Positions 62,697 through 64,000 of a stretch of DNA of 64,000 nucleotides are shown piece by piece. The notes under the pieces are model-generated. The model made no database searches. It was not told the DNA's origin and worked only from the letters and a program-made list of their open reading frames with translations. The translations under genes were made by a program, and so were the position numbers. Location: the NCBI RefSeq assembly GCF_002794255.1, contig NZ_PGGW01000069.1, forward strand, positions 1-64,000, in the 5' to 3' direction. Source of the DNA: Streptomyces carminius. Its GTDB lineage: Bacteria > Actinomycetota > Actinomycetes > Streptomycetales > Streptomycetaceae. The number at the start of each line of letters is the position of its first letter. Within the stretch, counting starts at the first letter, position 1.

Positions 62697-64000
62697 TCAG
62701 GGGGTGTCGACCCGCGCCCCCAGCGCCGGCAGCTTCTCCATGAAGTTCTCGTAGCCCCGGTTGATCAGGTCGATCCCGTGCACCCGGGAGGTTCCCTGGG
62801 CGGCCAGGGCGGCGATCAGGTACGAGAAGCCGCCGCGCAGGTCGGGGATCACCAGATCGGAGCCCTGGAGCTTCGTCGGGCCGGACACGACCGCCGAGTG
62901 GAGGAAGTTGCGCTGGCCGAAGCGGCACGGCATGCCGCCCAGGCACTCGCGGTAGAGCTGGATGTGCGCGCCCATCTGGTTGAGCGCCGAGGTGAAGCCC
63001 AGCCGCGACTCGTACACCGTCTCGTGCACGATCGACAGGCCCGACGCCTGGGTCAGCGCCACGACCAGCGGCTGCTGCCAGTCGGTCTGGAAGCCGGGGT
63101 GGACGTCGGTCTCCAGCGCGATGGCGTCGAGCGCGCCGCCCGGGTGCCAGAAGCGGATGCCGTCGTCGTCCACCTCGAAGGCGCCGCCGACCTTGCGGTA
63201 GGTGTTCAGGAAGGTCACCATCTCGCGCTGGCTGGCCCCGCGGACGTACACGCTGCCCTCGGTCGCCAGCGCCGCGCTCGCCCAGGAGGCCGCCTCCAGG
63301 CGGTCCGGCAGGGCGCGGTGGTTGTAGCCGCCCAGCTTGTCCACGCCGGTGACGCGGATCGTCCGGTCGGTGTCCATGGAGATGATCGCGCCCATCTTCT
63401 GCAGGACGCAGATGAGGTCCTCGATCTCCGGCTCCACGGCGGCGTTGGAGAGCTCGGTCACTCCCTCGGCCAGTACCGCCGTCAGCAGCACCTGCTCGGT
63501 GGAGCCGACCGACGGGTAGGGCAGCTCGATCTTGCAGCCGCGCAGCCGCTGCGGGGCCTCCAGGTACTGGCCGTCGGCGCGCTTCTCGATCGTCGCACCG
63601 AACTCGCGCAGCACGTCGAAGTGGAAGTTCACCGGCCGCCCGCCGATGTCGCAGCCGCCCAGACCCGGTATGAAGGCGTGGCCCAGCCGGTGCAGCAGCG
63701 GCCCGCAGAACAGGATCGGGATGCGGGACGAGCCCGCGTGGGCGTCGATGTCGGCGACGTTGGCGCTCTCCACGTGCGAGGGGTCGAGCACCAGCTCGCC
63801 CGGTTCCTCGCCGCCGCGCACGGTGACGCCGTGCAGTTCCAGCAGACCGCGGACGACCCGTACGTCGCGGATCTCGGGGACGTTGCGCAGCCGGCTCGGC
63901 TCGCTGCCGAGCAGTGCGGCGACCATGGCCTTGGGCACGAGGTTCTTCGCGCCGCGGACTCTGATCTCGCCCTCCAGCGGGGTGCCGCCGTGGACAAGGA
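62697..64000 (-). CDS. murA: UDP-N-acetylglucosamine 1-carboxyvinyltransferase MurA (5' end outside window)
   Basis: MurA adds enolpyruvate to UDP-GlcNAc, the first committed step of peptidoglycan synthesis. About 434 codons are present; the reading frame is open to the window edge with GGTPLEGEIRVRGAKNLVPK, so only the first few residues are missing. Motifs: catalytic cysteine in GLGGCDIGGRP, YPSVGSTEQVLLTAVLAEG, PDRLEAASWASAALA, TDWQQPLVVALTQA, and the C-terminal IPDLRGGFSYLIAAL. The cysteine means it is fosfomycin-sensitive in principle. Confidence 0.95.
   Translation of the reverse strand, partial: LVHGGTPLEGEIRVRGAKNLVPKAMVAALLGSEPSRLRNVPEIRDVRVVRGLLELHGVTVRGGEEPGELVLDPSHVESANVADIDAHAGSSRIPILFCGPLLHRLGHAFIPGLGGCDIGGRPVNFHFDVLREFGATIEKRADGQYLEAPQRLRGCKIELPYPSVGSTEQVLLTAVLAEGVTELSNAAVEPEIEDLICVLQKMGAIISMDTDRTIRVTGVDKLGGYNHRALPDRLEAASWASAALATEGSVYVRGASQREMVTFLNTYRKVGGAFEVDDDGIRFWHPGGALDAIALETDVHPGFQTDWQQPLVVALTQASGLSIVHETVYESRLGFTSALNQMGAHIQLYRECLGGMPCRFGQRNFLHSAVVSGPTKLQGSDLVIPDLRGGFSYLIAALAAQGTSRVHGIDLINRGYENFMEKLPALGARVDTP

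Noticed and set aside
62542..62946. Small minus-strand frame across the hup-murA gap
   Set aside because: It overlaps murA out of frame and a terminator stem, and has no recognisable features.

Overview
The window is high-GC actinobacterial DNA, almost certainly Streptomyces or a close relative. Supporting signs are very GC-rich third codon positions, many GTG starts, an MtrA-MtrB-LpqB operon, pkaA/pkaB-type Ser/Thr kinases, a matAB-type glycan locus, an NnaR-type HemD-winged-helix regulator, and a tmRNA beside smpB. The gene order (secA, hpf, comF, lpqB, mtrB, mtrA on one side; prfB, ftsEX, smpB, matAB, narK-nnaR, sigma/anti-sigma, helD, malic enzyme, hup, murA on the other) is, from memory, the conserved chromosomal-core order of Streptomyces. 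I saw no prophage, integrase, insertion sequence, CRISPR array or biosynthetic cluster.

Region 1 (1-6.3 kb): the end of an rRNA operon (23S 3' end, 5S, strong terminator), a decayed GNAT acetyltransferase, then a tightly overlapping minus-strand operon: GPDPase-membrane-domain protein, DUF4129, DUF4350, MoxR ATPase, DUF58. Region 2 (6.4-15.1 kb): mtnA, the MtrAB two-component system with lipoprotein LpqB, a ComF-like phosphoribosyltransferase, long HPF and an orphan NarL-type regulator. Region 3 (15.1-22.2 kb): a YcaQ/AlkX-type DNA glycosylase, a GNAT enzyme, secA, and three small proteins (Rv3235-like, DUF6912, HAD phosphatase). Region 4 (22.2-31.8 kb): a very large NAD-dependent glutamate dehydrogenase and a three-gene carbohydrate ABC importer without its own ATPase, one permease of which carries an inserted extracytoplasmic beta-domain.

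Region 5 (31.9-41.6 kb): an FHA plus FtsK/SpoIIIE-like ATPase divergent from two Ser/Thr kinases, prfB, a sortase-E-type (LAETG) surface protein whose stalk is 24 pentapeptide repeats, and a tiny zinc-ribbon membrane protein. Region 6 (41.9-46.1 kb): ftsE, ftsX, an S41 protease, smpB and ssrA. Region 7 (46.1-53.1 kb): a divergent MFS/LysR pair and the mat locus (matA, matB, acyltransferase 3), overlapping by 4 bases each, for an extracellular aminosugar polymer. Region 8 (53.2-57.4 kb): narK, nnaR and a SigU-like sigma factor with its zinc anti-sigma factor. Region 9 (57.5-64 kb): a HelD-like helicase, a candidate small RNA with a SigR-like promoter and perfect terminator, an ACT-domain malic enzyme, HU and truncated murA.

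Most of the window is housekeeping. The least explained items are the inserted domain in the sugar permease, the FHA-FtsK/kinase module, the repeat-stalk LAETG protein, the small-RNA locus near 60.2 kb, and several small tandem or inverted repeats in intergenic regions.
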